Origin: Actinomadura livida
GTDB lineage: Bacteria; Actinomycetota; Actinomycetes; Streptosporangiales; Streptosporangiaceae
Direction of reading: 5' to 3'
Length of the DNA stretch: 64,000 bases
Assembly: GCF_014648675.1 (NCBI RefSeq)
Contig: NZ_BMRO01000005.1
Coordinates: 341,161-405,160 of the forward strand
Shown: one piece after another, positions 51,928 to 61,140 of the stretch
Position numbering within the stretch: the first letter of the stretch is position 1
How the letters are laid out: each line of letters starts with the position of its first letter
Program-made: the position numbers and the translations under genes
Notes under the pieces: model-generated
What the model was told of the DNA's origin: nothing
Seen by the model: only the letters and a program-made list of their open reading frames with translations
Database searches by the model: none

Positions 51928-53733
51928 TTACGCGGTGGGCGGGTTGTCCGGGCGGTTGTAGTGGCGGCGGGCGGCCTCGGCGATGGCGCTGTCGGCGGTC
52001 TTGATGGCGTGGGTGATGGCGGCGGCGTGCGGTCCGGCGTACCAGGGCCGCAGCCGGATGAGTGCGGGTTTGGTGCCGGTGGCGAGCAGGAGGGCGGTGC
52101 CGGTGGGCAGGGCGCGGATGTCGGCGGCTTCGAGGATTTCCTGGCGGCGCAGGGAGATCTGTTCGCTGGCGCGTCCGTCGCTGTAGGTGATGGAGCGGAC
52201 GGGGACGTCGTGCTGGCCGATGAGGGTGGCCAGGTCGCGGACCAGTCGGGGCGAGTCGATGCCGGCGCCGATGAGTTTGCGGGTCGCGGCGCCCCACAGC
52301 GCGGCCATGCCGGGCTCGCCCCAGACGGTCACGCCCTGTTCGTAGCTCTGCAGGATGGTGACGGGGATGATGCCGCGCGAGCCCAGGTGGGAGTACAGCT
52401 GGGGCAGGTCGGCGATGCGGCAGATGTTGGCGGCCTCGTCGAGGGCGACGATGAGGGGCGGGTCGAGGCGTCCGCCGGCCTGTTCGGCGCGGCGTTCGGC
52501 GGCGCGCATGGTGGTGTCGGTGAGCGCGGCGATCAACGGCGCGGCGGCCGACAGCGACTTGGACAGCAGGTAGAGCGTGTCGACCGAGGCGGCGAAGGCG
52601 TCGGGGTCGAAGACGGGCAGGTCGCGGCTCGGCGTGACCCAGGCCAGGATTTCCTGATCGCGCAGTGCCTTAGCCGCGGTGCGGGCGGTCTGGTAGATCC
52701 CGTCACGAGTCTCGACGGCGCCGTTCTGGGTGCCTTTGAGGGAGGAAGCCATCAGATGGAACCCGGCCTGCTGCAGCAGCTCGATGGGGGTGGGGACGGC
52801 GGGCTCGTCCAGCCACCCGGCCACATGGTGCAGGGAGCGGCCGGAGGTGGCGGCGGCCAGGAACAGCGCGCAGAGCAGGTCTTGCGCGGCCGGTCCCCAC
52901 AGGTCCTTCTTCTGGCCGTCGTCGACGGTGAGGACGAAGTGCCCGGCCAGACGGTGCGCGTCCTCGACAGTGGACAGCCCGGCCAGGGGGTTCCACCACC
53001 ACAATTGCGGCTGGTAGGTGATGCGCTGCGGGTCGAACAACCAGGTCGTGCCGCCGGTGCGGCCGGCGCGGACGGCGGCGATCGCCGACCACAGGTCCGC
53101 CTTGTTACTGGTAGCGATCACCGGCCCGGGCGCCGACAGGACGTGCGGGATGGACTGGGTGGTCGTCTTGCCCGACCGCGGCGCCATGAACGCCACAACG
53201 GTGTCTTCGAAGGAGGCGAACAGCGTCGGGCCGCTCCGGTCACCCGGGAGCAGGACATCTCCCAGGACAAGGCCGACATCGCTGGGCTCCAGGTCGCCGG
53301 GGTCGGATCGGGCGAGTGAACGCCGCAGCGCGATTGCCTTCTCGGTGGTCGCCCCGGGTTGGAGGGTGGTGAGGCCGGGGTTGTCGGCGAGCGCGGCGAC
53401 GGGGTCCCCAGGCTGTGCGAAACGTTCTGCGATCCGCAGCCAGACCGCGCAGCCCCCGTAGACCAGCGCGGTGATCAGCAGGACGAGAATGAGCAGGACC
53501 AGCGGTGTCGGCGTTCCCGGCCAGGCCACGTCCGCGTGCCCTCGGGTGAGGGCGACAGCGAAGTCGGTACCGAACGGCATGACCGACCCGCCGGTGGCCG
53601 CAGCGCTCAGCTTCGCGGCGATCCACACCACCCACAGCGCGACGATGGGTATCCAGCACGCGGCGAGCACCAGCCACGCCGCGCCCGCGTTGGAGTGCCA
53701 CAACGACGCCTTCGGGCCCAGCGCCCGGCTCAC
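51928..53733 (-). CDS. VirD4/TraG-like type IV coupling protein
   Basis: The 601-residue protein has two N-terminal membrane helices (about 15-40 and 75-97), a Walker A at APRSGKTTTQSIPH and a Walker B at LIVALDEAANICR. The pattern LDEAANI/ILQSYEQ with a C-terminal TraM-recognition-like region marks it as a coupling ATPase that brings relaxosome DNA to the secretion channel. The ATG overlaps the VirB4-like stop. It is the counterpart of the relaxase at 5142. Confidence 0.86.
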   Translation of the reverse strand: MSRALGPKASLWHSNAGAAWLVLAACWIPIVALWVVWIAAKLSAAATGGSVMPFGTDFAVALTRGHADVAWPGTPTPLVLLILVLLITALVYGGCAVWLRIAERFAQPGDPVAALADNPGLTTLQPGATTEKAIALRRSLARSDPGDLEPSDVGLVLGDVLLPGDRSGPTLFASFEDTVVAFMAPRSGKTTTQSIPHVLSAPGPVIATSNKADLWSAIAAVRAGRTGGTTWLFDPQRITYQPQLWWWNPLAGLSTVEDAHRLAGHFVLTVDDGQKKDLWGPAAQDLLCALFLAAATSGRSLHHVAGWLDEPAVPTPIELLQQAGFHLMASSLKGTQNGAVETRDGIYQTARTAAKALRDQEILAWVTPSRDLPVFDPDAFAASVDTLYLLSKSLSAAAPLIAALTDTTMRAAERRAEQAGGRLDPPLIVALDEAANICRIADLPQLYSHLGSRGIIPVTILQSYEQGVTVWGEPGMAALWGAATRKLIGAGIDSPRLVRDLATLIGQHDVPVRSITYSDGRASEQISLRRQEILEAADIRALPTGTALLLATGTKPALIRLRPWYAGPHAAAITHAIKTADSAIAEAARRHYNRPDNPPTA

Positions 53734-55175
53734 GCGCCGCCCCGAATTGCCTGGTCGGTGTCGTAGAGGTGCGCTTCGGGGCCGACGAGGGAGAGTTCGA
53801 CGGGGATGCCGAGGCGTTCGCCGGTCTTGATGAGGTATTTGCCGCGTCCGGGGTGGCGGGCGCCGGGCTGCCAGGAGTCGGGCGCCGACCAGGACGTGAC
53901 GAGCTGCTGCTCAGGGCCGGTCAGCGGCACGATCTCGTGGACGCGGGCCAGCTCCCGGGGCGGCAACCCGGCCAGGACGGTGATGGCCGACCGATCGGCG
54001 AACCCTTTGGCCTTGGCGCGGTCTTCTTCGGTGGCCAGGGCGTCGAGGTCGGCGAGGGAGTGGGTGATCATGATGGAGGCCATGCCTTTGGCGCGGTTGA
54101 GGCGGGTGAGGGCGTCGGCGTGTTCGACCAGGCCGGGGGCGCCGCGCAGGGCGCGCCAGAGTTCGTCCATGACGCCGAGATAGGAGCGGCGTGGTCCGAC
54201 GTCCAGGTCGGCCAGGGTGGTGGCGGCGTCGACCATGCCGAAGGCGTAGGCCCAGGTGCACAGCATCGCGGCGGTCAGCAGCTTGTCACCGGCGGCGCGG
54301 ACCCGGGAGATATCGACGCTGACCGCAGGCGCGTCCAAGTTCAGGGGACGAGTGGTGGCCGAGTCGAAGACACCGGCCAGCGACCCGGAGATAAGCAGAT
54401 CGAGGGTGAAGACCAAGTCGCGGGTCTGAGCCCGGTAGGAGTCGCCGGAATCGGTGCGAGTCGCTGTGCGCAACTCGTTGGGTCCTTGCTCCAGCACGCG
54501 CAGGACGTCCACGATGGTCGGTTCATGGTCGAGGCGGTGGTCGAGCAGGTCGATGGCGCGGCCCAGGACGACTTCCTCGGCGTTGGTGATGCGCGCTTCG
54601 CGGACGAGTGTCGCCAGCGCCAGCAGCAGCGACAGCCGCCGGGACCGCACCTCCCAGCGGAGCGTTTCGGCGGCGGCCCCGGTGAGGCGGCGCCGGGCTT
54701 GGTCGAGGGGTCCGGTGTCGAGGGGGTTGATGCGGTCGACGCCGCGTCCGACGCGGATGACCTGGCCGCCCAGGTATTCGACCAGCTTCGTGTAGTCGGG
54801 TTTGGTGTCGCCGAGGACGATCGGGGTGGTGCCGGTGGCGACGGCGCCGGTGACCAGGCGTTTGACGAGGGTGGATTTGCCGGTGCCGGGTTGTCCGAGG
54901 ACGAACATGCCGGGGTTGGTGACCAGCCCTTCGCGCAGCCACGCCAGCGGGTCCAGGCAGACGACTTCGCCCCATAGTTGGTGGCGTCCGACGGGGGTGC
55001 CTGCGGTGGGTGTGCCGGAGCCGGCGGTGAAGGGGTACAGGCCGCAGACCTGGCTGGTGGTGGCCTGGTACTCGGGTGCGCCTTCGACGTGCGCGGCGCG
55101 TCCGGCGCCGGGGCCGCGCCAGCCCCAGGGCGGGGCGAGCGGTTCGGACATGGCTTGGGTTTCGGTGTTCGGCAA
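53730..55175 (-). CDS. VirB4-like conjugation ATPase
   Basis: The 481-residue protein has Walker A GQPGTGKSTL, the strand TPIVLGDTKPDY, a Walker B-like YLGVMDELWRAL and the motif IMITHSLADLDAL. This matches VirB4/TraE-type ATPases, which power substrate translocation. It lacks the usual N-terminal VirB4 region, so the neighbouring SCO6880 may supply that function. The ATG lies 20 bases after the SCO6880 stop. Confidence 0.82.
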   Translation of the reverse strand: MPNTETQAMSEPLAPPWGWRGPGAGRAAHVEGAPEYQATTSQVCGLYPFTAGSGTPTAGTPVGRHQLWGEVVCLDPLAWLREGLVTNPGMFVLGQPGTGKSTLVKRLVTGAVATGTTPIVLGDTKPDYTKLVEYLGGQVIRVGRGVDRINPLDTGPLDQARRRLTGAAAETLRWEVRSRRLSLLLALATLVREARITNAEEVVLGRAIDLLDHRLDHEPTIVDVLRVLEQGPNELRTATRTDSGDSYRAQTRDLVFTLDLLISGSLAGVFDSATTRPLNLDAPAVSVDISRVRAAGDKLLTAAMLCTWAYAFGMVDAATTLADLDVGPRRSYLGVMDELWRALRGAPGLVEHADALTRLNRAKGMASIMITHSLADLDALATEEDRAKAKGFADRSAITVLAGLPPRELARVHEIVPLTGPEQQLVTSWSAPDSWQPGARHPGRGKYLIKTGERLGIPVELSLVGPEAHLYDTDQAIRGGA

Positions 55176-55195
55176 GCTCGGTTCCCTTCAGCGCT

Positions 55196-56671
55196 TCAGT
55201 GGTTGAGGCGGCGGGACAGTTGGGGTGGGCAGATGCCGCAGGGCAGGGTGGTGGCGAACCCGGCGCTTTGGCTGCCCCACAGGCGCCGCAGCCGGATCTT
55301 GGCCGAGTTGCTGGCGGTCTCGACGTGCGCGACGGCGCGGCGCAGCTGGTCGGGGTCGGTGGCGGTGACGGTGGCGTACAGCGAGACCAGGCACACCCCG
55401 GCGCCCATGGCCTCTTCGGCGGCGGCTTGGCGGGCGCGGGCGGCGTCCCAGCTCTCGCGTGCGGTCTCATCACGGCCGGTGCGGCGGCGGAACTGGGCAC
55501 GGAACGCCGCCGCGTTCACCTCCTGCTGCAGCACCCGGCTCGCCGCCGCGGCCGGCAGCGCCCGGTACTGCAGGGTGACGCGCTTGGGGAACGGCCCGGG
55601 CGCGACCAGCCGGGCCAGCACGTCGGAGCGGACGTTTTGGCGGGGTGGTTCGTGCCAGGCCCAGCTCACCGAGACGCCGCCGTCGTGCTCGTAGTGCCCG
55701 GTGTGCTCGGTCGCGGCGACCGGGCCCGCATCACACCAGTTCAAAACCTCGTCTGAGTCCGGGCCGGTCAGCAGCCGGTTCACCTCCCCGCGGGCATGCG
55801 GGTCGAACGCGGTCCGCACCGCCCCGGCGACCTCCGCGGCGGTCGCCCGGCCGAGCACGGACACCCCGCAGCCACCGAGCCGGGACGCCAACCCGTCGAG
55901 CGTGCGGCCCAGCTCGGCGACCGCCTCATACAGATCCTTCGGCCGCGCCGAGGACGCTTTCGGATCGAAGGTGATCGAGACGCGGGTGTCGACATCGGCC
56001 GCCGCGGCCGGGGCGGTGCGGACGAGCTCGCTCATGATGGTCCGCGCCGGTGCGGGCGCAGTGGCCACGACGGCGCGGTTGACCGCGTCGGCCAGCGTGG
56101 AGCCGGGCTCGGGTGCGGTCTCCACCGTGACCGTCACCCACCGCACCGCCGGCATGTGTCCGAGAGCAGCGAGCCAGCCGCCCCACCCTGCCACCCAGGC
56201 ATCGGCGTCGCCGCGGTCGGCCAACCACGTCGACGTCGGCACGACCCGCAGGGTGGCGGTCAGCAGCCCGGTGCGGCGGTCCCACACGATCCCGTACCGG
56301 CCGCCGTAGCCGTCCTCCGCGCTCAGCAGTGTCAGCGGCGCGAGCACCCCGGGGAGCTGGAACGCGCGTGGATGGTCGATGACGACTCCGGCCCGGTAGC
56401 GGTTGTGGCCTCGCCACACGCCCCAGCGCCACCGGCACCGGGCCAGGACCAGGCGCGCCACTGGGACACCACCAACGCGCACCAGACCCAGCCCGCCACC
56501 GATCAGCGCCGGTGGAAGCAGGTAGACCAGCAGGTGCGGTGCGGCGGCGGCGACCAGGACCAGCAGCAGCGCCGCGCCGAGGGTGGTGAAGGTGGAGGTG
56601 GTGTCCAGGCCGAGCAGGCCGATGCCGTGTCGGCGGCGCCAGCCGCCGTAGGTGCGGATGTCACTTCCCAC
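55196..56671 (-). CDS. SCO6880 family conjugation protein
   Basis: The 491-residue protein has two hydrophobic helices (about residues 27-55) and a large soluble part with WCDAGPVAATEHTGHYEHDG and a final CGICPPQL-like end, a layout known as SCO6880. It is usually encoded beside VirB4-type ATPases in actinomycete elements. The GTG at 56671 follows GGAGGTACCGGCG and overlaps the TrbL-like gene stop by 11 bases. An upstream frame open to 56731 lacks that site. It probably forms part of the inner-membrane platform. Confidence 0.8.
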   Translation of the reverse strand: MGSDIRTYGGWRRRHGIGLLGLDTTSTFTTLGAALLLVLVAAAAPHLLVYLLPPALIGGGLGLVRVGGVPVARLVLARCRWRWGVWRGHNRYRAGVVIDHPRAFQLPGVLAPLTLLSAEDGYGGRYGIVWDRRTGLLTATLRVVPTSTWLADRGDADAWVAGWGGWLAALGHMPAVRWVTVTVETAPEPGSTLADAVNRAVVATAPAPARTIMSELVRTAPAAAADVDTRVSITFDPKASSARPKDLYEAVAELGRTLDGLASRLGGCGVSVLGRATAAEVAGAVRTAFDPHARGEVNRLLTGPDSDEVLNWCDAGPVAATEHTGHYEHDGGVSVSWAWHEPPRQNVRSDVLARLVAPGPFPKRVTLQYRALPAAAASRVLQQEVNAAAFRAQFRRRTGRDETARESWDAARARQAAAEEAMGAGVCLVSLYATVTATDPDQLRRAVAHVETASNSAKIRLRRLWGSQSAGFATTLPCGICPPQLSRRLNH

Positions 56672-58085
56672 CGCCGGTACCTCCTTCACCGACCGCGCCG
56701 GTCGGACCGCCACCAGGGCCACCCGCGCCACCGCCGCTGGAGCCGCCGGTACTGCCGGTGGCGGCCCAGCGGACCATGTCCTCGCCGCGCTGCCGTTCCT
56801 TGTCCGCTGTCCGGATCAAGGCCGGGCCGACCGGCTCACCCTGACCGCCGTCAGGTGGCGCCCACCCGTGTCCGCCCTCCGGGTTCTGATCCGTCCCGGA
56901 CGAGGTGGCCCCCGGCTGCTCACTTCCGGACGGAGCACCCGGTGCGGAGGCGTGGTCGCCTGTGTCGGAGGCAGGCGAGTGCCGGTCGGGCGATCCGGGT
57001 GGGGTGGGCGCCGGGTCTGCGGAGTCGCCGGCGGGGGAGGTGTCCTGGTCGCCGAGTTGCTGTTTGAGGTAGCTGGTGTGCTCGCTGGCCGAGCTGGACT
57101 GCCCGTCCCCGGACTCGCCGCCGGAGCCGCCGCTGCCGTAGGCGCGCAGGGCGCCGAGTGCGGCGGCGCTGCTCATCAGCGTGCCGAGCATGCCGCCGCC
57201 GCTGACGGACTCGGTTCCGCCGGTCGTCCAGGTGAAGAACTTCAGCAGGACCGGGAAGGCGACCAGGCTGATCAGCATCATCGTCAGGCCCATCAGCAGC
57301 GCGTGCAGACTCTGCCCTTCACCGACCAGGGTGAACGCGGTCGCGTACACCGCTGCGGCGGCGGGCTTGTAGAAGATCAGCGCGAGCATCCAGCCGGCCA
57401 CCCGCGCAAACCAGGTCTTGGTCGCTGCGGTCATCATCCCGGCGGCCGCCAGGGGCAGCAGCCCCGCCAAAATGATCAGCGCCCCGGCGCGAAACAGCAG
57501 CAGGATCGCCTGCAGGACGCCGATGACCAGCGCGAACATGCACAGCAGCAGGACCAGCGCGGCCGGTGTCCCCGAGGGGAAGGTCACGATCTTGGTCATC
57601 CGCTGGGCGAAGTCGCCTTGTGAGGTAGCGCTCAGCACCCAGTCGCACCACTGGTCGCCCCACTGAAGCAGCAGGTTCGGCACCACCACGCCGATCGTGG
57701 TGACCGCCGCCAGCACCGCCAAGCCCCGGCCGAGGTCGATCAGTGGGTTGGCCTTGTGGGTCAGCGCCATCTTCGCGGCGACCACCAGCAGCCCCATGAC
57801 CGCGACCGCCACGGTCAGCGGCTGGACCAGCAGTTGCAGATGCCCGATCGCCGACTCCTCCTGCAGATCCGGCGACGGTGTTTCCACCCACCAGGACGCG
57901 GTCTTGGAGATCAGCCACCCGACCGCTGCCTGGAACGACTCGGCGGCCTCGTCCAGCATCCGCCCGCCGATCGCGCCCGGGATATCGGGCGGCGGTGGAA
58001 CCAGCGTGTTCTCGCCATCGTCGTTGTCGACCGGTTGCAGGCAGGCCGGATCGGTGAGCGGCGAACACGGGTCAAGGGGAAGCAT
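56661..58085 (-). CDS. TrbL/VirB6-like membrane protein
   Basis: The protein has 474 residues. At least five membrane helices lie between residues 60 and 290 (for example MLALIFYKPAAAAVYATAF and MGLTMMLISLVAFPVLLKFF). A glycine/proline/serine-rich low-complexity tail makes up the last 170 residues. TrbL/VirB6-type proteins form the inner-membrane channel. The ATG overlaps the previous stop by one base (TGATG). Confidence 0.75.
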   Translation of the reverse strand: MLPLDPCSPLTDPACLQPVDNDDGENTLVPPPPDIPGAIGGRMLDEAAESFQAAVGWLISKTASWWVETPSPDLQEESAIGHLQLLVQPLTVAVAVMGLLVVAAKMALTHKANPLIDLGRGLAVLAAVTTIGVVVPNLLLQWGDQWCDWVLSATSQGDFAQRMTKIVTFPSGTPAALVLLLCMFALVIGVLQAILLLFRAGALIILAGLLPLAAAGMMTAATKTWFARVAGWMLALIFYKPAAAAVYATAFTLVGEGQSLHALLMGLTMMLISLVAFPVLLKFFTWTTGGTESVSGGGMLGTLMSSAAALGALRAYGSGGSGGESGDGQSSSASEHTSYLKQQLGDQDTSPAGDSADPAPTPPGSPDRHSPASDTGDHASAPGAPSGSEQPGATSSGTDQNPEGGHGWAPPDGGQGEPVGPALIRTADKERQRGEDMVRWAATGSTGGSSGGGAGGPGGGPTGAVGEGGTGGGK

Positions 58086-58813
58086 CAGGCACCTCCGCCC
58101 GGGAAGCGGACATAGCCGTCGGTCGAATCGACCGGTGCCGCCGACCCGGCCCACGTCCCGCCCGGCGGGCCGACGACCCGCCAATCACCGCCCTGCCACT
58201 GCACCTGGACCCGGGTCACCGCCCGCACGGTCACCTCGCTGTCACCCGGACCGGCCGACACCAGATCCACGCTCGCCGCCGCGGGGGAGTAGCCCTGCCA
58301 CCGGAAACCCTCCAGGACGACGTACGCGCGCCCCAATGCCTCCCCGTCCGGCCGGTCCCCGCGCAACTCCTCGTACGCCTCGCGGGCCGCGACAAGCAGG
58401 GCATCGGCGTCGGGCCCGATGACCTGGTCTTCGATGGTCGGCTCGAACACCTTCGGCCCCCACCGCATGTTCGCCCGCACCGTGATGTGGACCGCGGCGA
58501 GCAGTGCCCCTCGTGGCGTTTGGGTGAACCCCGTCGCTAGATCGTTTTCCGTGTCGCGTGGGCCGTTGTCGGCCGAGTAGGGGAGAAGGACACCGTGGTA
58601 GTCACGCCACGTCATGCCTGCGAACGGCACCTGAGGAGCGCTCATCAGCTGCCCCGCCTGCACTGTGGTGCGGACGGTGATCGGTGTGTTGGCCGGCTCG
58701 GTCCGGAACGCCATGGGCACGGACAGGCCGATCAGCGTTCCTGCGGCGATCACTGTCGTCGCGAAGATCCAGCCACGGCGCCACCACGGACCACTGTCTT
58801 GGCGTCGATTCAT
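58085..58813 (-). CDS. Conjugal transfer membrane protein, VirB8/TcpC-like
   Basis: The 242-residue protein has a short basic start, one membrane helix (about 13-34) and an extracytoplasmic alpha/beta domain with DYHGVLLPYSADNG and WQGYSPAAASVDLVSAG, ending in strands with VRAVTRVQVQWQGGDW. This is a usual layout for VirB8/TcpC-type bridge proteins; the family assignment is by layout only. The ATG overlaps the pilin-like gene stop. Confidence 0.6.
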   Translation of the reverse strand: MNRRQDSGPWWRRGWIFATTVIAAGTLIGLSVPMAFRTEPANTPITVRTTVQAGQLMSAPQVPFAGMTWRDYHGVLLPYSADNGPRDTENDLATGFTQTPRGALLAAVHITVRANMRWGPKVFEPTIEDQVIGPDADALLVAAREAYEELRGDRPDGEALGRAYVVLEGFRWQGYSPAAASVDLVSAGPGDSEVTVRAVTRVQVQWQGGDWRVVGPPGGTWAGSAAPVDSTDGYVRFPGGGA

Positions 58814-59112
58814 TCGAAGAACACCCCGACGATCGGTGCGGCGGTCGCCGCGAGGCTGAGCCCGCCCAGCACCCAGGGGATGCCGGTCGCGCCGTCGGCG
58901 GCGAACGTCGACCGGTTTTTGCGTCCGATGGCCATCTGACCCGCGCAGATGAACAGGCCCGCGACGCCGCAGATCAGCACGCCCCACTTGCCCCACGCCA
59001 GCAGCGTCTCCATCTTCTGATCCAGCCCCGGCGGCGGTTCCGGAGGCGGATCGGGTACATCCACGTCGGCGCGCGGCAGCAGCCGCGCCAGGTCGTTGAG
59101 CGAGGTGAGCAC
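58810..59112 (-). CDS. Small two-helix membrane protein, VirB2/TrbC-like
   Basis: The 100-residue protein from a GTG has a proline-rich linker (PDPPPEPPPGLD) and two hydrophobic helices (WGVLICGVAGLFICAGQMAI and WVLGGLSLAATAAPIVGVFF). The layout is that of a pilin or pilin-like subunit. The stop overlaps the following start (ATGA) and the start lies three bases after the DUF6668 stop. It may form the transfer pilus or a membrane spacer; this is inference. Confidence 0.6.
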   Translation of the reverse strand: MLTSLNDLARLLPRADVDVPDPPPEPPPGLDQKMETLLAWGKWGVLICGVAGLFICAGQMAIGRKNRSTFAADGATGIPWVLGGLSLAATAAPIVGVFFE

Positions 59113-59114
59113 GG

Positions 59115-59633
59115 TTACCGCCCCCGCTCGCCGGCCGCGCCGACCAGGCGGCGGAGTTCGTCGAGGGCGTGGCGCGCTCTGCCCGGCAGGTCGACGACGG
59201 TGGGGTCTTCCACCAGCCGCAGCGCCCGCACGTGCGGGATGCGCACTACCCCGCCGACCCGTGCTTGCAGCAGCGCGAACCGGGCCGTGGCGTCCCGCGA
59301 TTCCGGGCCGCCGTCGCTGACGATCGCCAGCGCCGACACCCGCTCGTCCCAGTCGCGCAGGGCGCCGATCGCGGCCGTGGCGTCCTTGGCCGCCACCGCG
59401 GTGTTGCGCACCGCCAGCACCACCGGGCGGTCCTTGGCGCGCAGCGGTGAGCGGCCCAGCTCCAGCAGCGGCTTGATCGAGCCCATGTCCCACGCCGCGG
59501 GCAGCAGCGCGGTCAGCGTGGAGGTCCCCGCGCCGCCGTGCGCACCGGCCACGACCACGTCCAGCACTTCGTCCGGCACTTCTCGTGCCTGGTGGCCTGT
59601 GATTGGTCCGGTTTGTCGAAGACTCACCCGCAT
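59115..59633 (-). CDS. DUF6668-type P-loop protein, first gene of the transfer operon
   Basis: The 172-residue protein begins VVVAGAHGGAGTSTLTALLP, a deviant Walker A (GGAGTST) like those of ParA/MinD-type NTPases. VLAVRNTAVAAKDATAAI and RIPHVRALRLVEDPTVVDLP follow. This matches DUF6668. The ATPase may sort or position a transfer component. It is the first minus-strand gene and is divergent from the HTH gene at 59810. Confidence 0.75.
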   Translation of the reverse strand: MRVSLRQTGPITGHQAREVPDEVLDVVVAGAHGGAGTSTLTALLPAAWDMGSIKPLLELGRSPLRAKDRPVVLAVRNTAVAAKDATAAIGALRDWDERVSALAIVSDGGPESRDATARFALLQARVGGVVRIPHVRALRLVEDPTVVDLPGRARHALDELRRLVGAAGERGR

Positions 59634-59809
59634 ACCCCCAAATCAATGCTGTGGGTTGTCGAGCGATCACAGTACGTGGCACGATTATGGAGCGCAAGCA
59701 TCGTCAAACAGTTTCTGGAAACGCCATCGCACTCAAGAACGTGCTTCCGCGGCACCGACACGCCACACTGGAAGGGAACAACCGTGACCGCCACCCCAGG
59801 AGCCCCGCG
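59634..59809. promoter_or_regulatory. Divergent control region of the transfer operon
   Basis: This 176-base gap separates the transfer operon (minus) from the HTH gene (plus). CGATTATGG at 59682-59690 contains CATAAT on the minus strand, with TTGACG upstream at non-ideal spacing (12-15 bases). The HTH protein may bind here. The evidence is layout and weak hexamers only. Confidence 0.35.
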
Positions 59810-60118
59810 ATGACCGAGATACCCGGCCGCGACCCCGACGTCCTCACCACCGCCGAACTCGCGACCAAACTCGGCCTGTCGCCCCAGACCGTCCGCCGGA
59901 TGGCCAACGCCGGGCAGATCCCCGCCCTCAAAACCGGCAAGGACTTCCGCTACTCCTGGGAAGCAGTCCGCGAGGTGCTGCGGCAGCCCCACCACCAACC
60001 CGGGGAAGCCGCCGATGACCCAACCCACCAGCCACAACCCGCCGAGGCGCCCAAGAAGGGCGCCGGGTACCGCGCCCAACGCCGCGCCCGCACCGGCGCT
60101 CACAACACCACCGACTAA
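59810..60118 (+). CDS. MerR/excisionase-type HTH protein
   Basis: The protein has 102 residues. Residues 10-58 are a helix-turn-helix: LTTAELATKLGLSPQTVRRM, then ANAGQIPALKTGKDFRYSW. The basic, Gln/Pro/Ala-rich tail is probably disordered. CCAGGAG precedes the ATG. Because it faces the transfer operon across a 176-base control region, it is a good candidate for its regulator, rather than the excisionase, which is likely the protein at 62120. Confidence 0.75.
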   Translation: MTEIPGRDPDVLTTAELATKLGLSPQTVRRMANAGQIPALKTGKDFRYSWEAVREVLRQPHHQPGEAADDPTHQPQPAEAPKKGAGYRAQRRARTGAHNTTD

Positions 60119-60148
60119 CCGGCCCGCCCCACCACGGCGGCCCACCCG

Positions 60149-61126
60149 GTGAAGGCCGCCGCCACCGCCTGCGCTACCGCCGTCCTGCTGCCGCTGGCGC
60201 TCGTCATCCTCCTCACCGGGCACAACTCGGCCGCAGGCACCGGCTCAGAGTTGGCCGGGGCACCCACCGCTGAGGCCAAACGCGACATCCCGCCCGCGTA
60301 CCTGCGCTGGTACCTCGACGCCGCACAGACCTGCCCCGGCCTGCCCTGGAACGTCCTGGCCGCGATCGGCAAGATCGAATCCGACCACGGCCGCTCCACC
60401 ATGCCCGGCGCCCAATCCGGCGAAAACCACGCCGGAGCCGGCGGCCCCATGCAATTCCTCGCCCCCACCTGGGCCGCCCACGGCGCCGACGGCGACCACG
60501 ACGGACACAAAGACCGCTATAACCCCGCCGACGCCATCCACGGCGCCGCCAACTACCTGTGCGCCAACGGCGCCGGCAAAGGCGGAAAACACCTGCGCCG
60601 GGCGATCTGGCACTACAACCACGCCGACTGGTACGTCCGCAAAGTCCTCGCCCAAGCCGCCCGCTACGCCGCCCCCACCGCCACAGGCCGCGGCGCCATC
60701 GCCGTCAAAGCCGCGCTGCGCTGGCTGGGCACCCCCTACTCCTGGGGCGGCGGCGGACCCTCAGGCCCCACCTACGGCATCGCCCACGGCGCCGCCATCA
60801 AAGGCTTCGACTGCTCCGGCCTCACCCAACACGCCTGGGCCCGAGCCGGCGCCCGCATCCCCCGCGTCGCCGCCGACCAGTACAACGCCGGAACCCACAT
60901 CCCCCGAACCGCACTGCAACCCGGCGACCTGCTGTTCTTCGCCAGCAACACCGACAACCCCGCCACCATCCACCACGTCGGCATCTACTACGGCCACGGC
61001 CGCATGATCCACGCCCCACACACCGGCGACGTTGTCCGCATCGCCCAATTCACCGGCGACCCCCACCGCGAACACCAATACATCGGCGCCACCCGCCCCA
61101 CCACACCCCACACCACCGACGCCTAA
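60149..61126 (+). CDS. Lytic transglycosylase fused to NlpC/P60 peptidase (VirB1-like)
   Basis: The 325-residue protein from a GTG has an N-terminal hydrophobic export segment (about 8-24). The transglycosylase domain has catalytic E77 in IGKIESDHG and AGGPMQFLAPTW. The NlpC/P60 domain has C222 in GFDCSGL, H276 in HHVGIY and H288 in MIHAP. It cuts peptidoglycan glycan and peptide links to let the transfer machine cross the wall. It is exported and placed directly after the HTH gene. Confidence 0.9.
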   Translation: MKAAATACATAVLLPLALVILLTGHNSAAGTGSELAGAPTAEAKRDIPPAYLRWYLDAAQTCPGLPWNVLAAIGKIESDHGRSTMPGAQSGENHAGAGGPMQFLAPTWAAHGADGDHDGHKDRYNPADAIHGAANYLCANGAGKGGKHLRRAIWHYNHADWYVRKVLAQAARYAAPTATGRGAIAVKAALRWLGTPYSWGGGGPSGPTYGIAHGAAIKGFDCSGLTQHAWARAGARIPRVAADQYNAGTHIPRTALQPGDLLFFASNTDNPATIHHVGIYYGHGRMIHAPHTGDVVRIAQFTGDPHREHQYIGATRPTTPHTTDA

Positions 61127-61140
61127 CCGGAGGCACGCCC

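Noticed and set aside
59781..59812. Nine-codon GTG leader frame before the HTH gene, ending in TGA that overlaps the ATG
   Set aside because: A GGAAGG site lies before it, but a 9-codon peptide cannot be supported from sequence alone; it may only couple translation.
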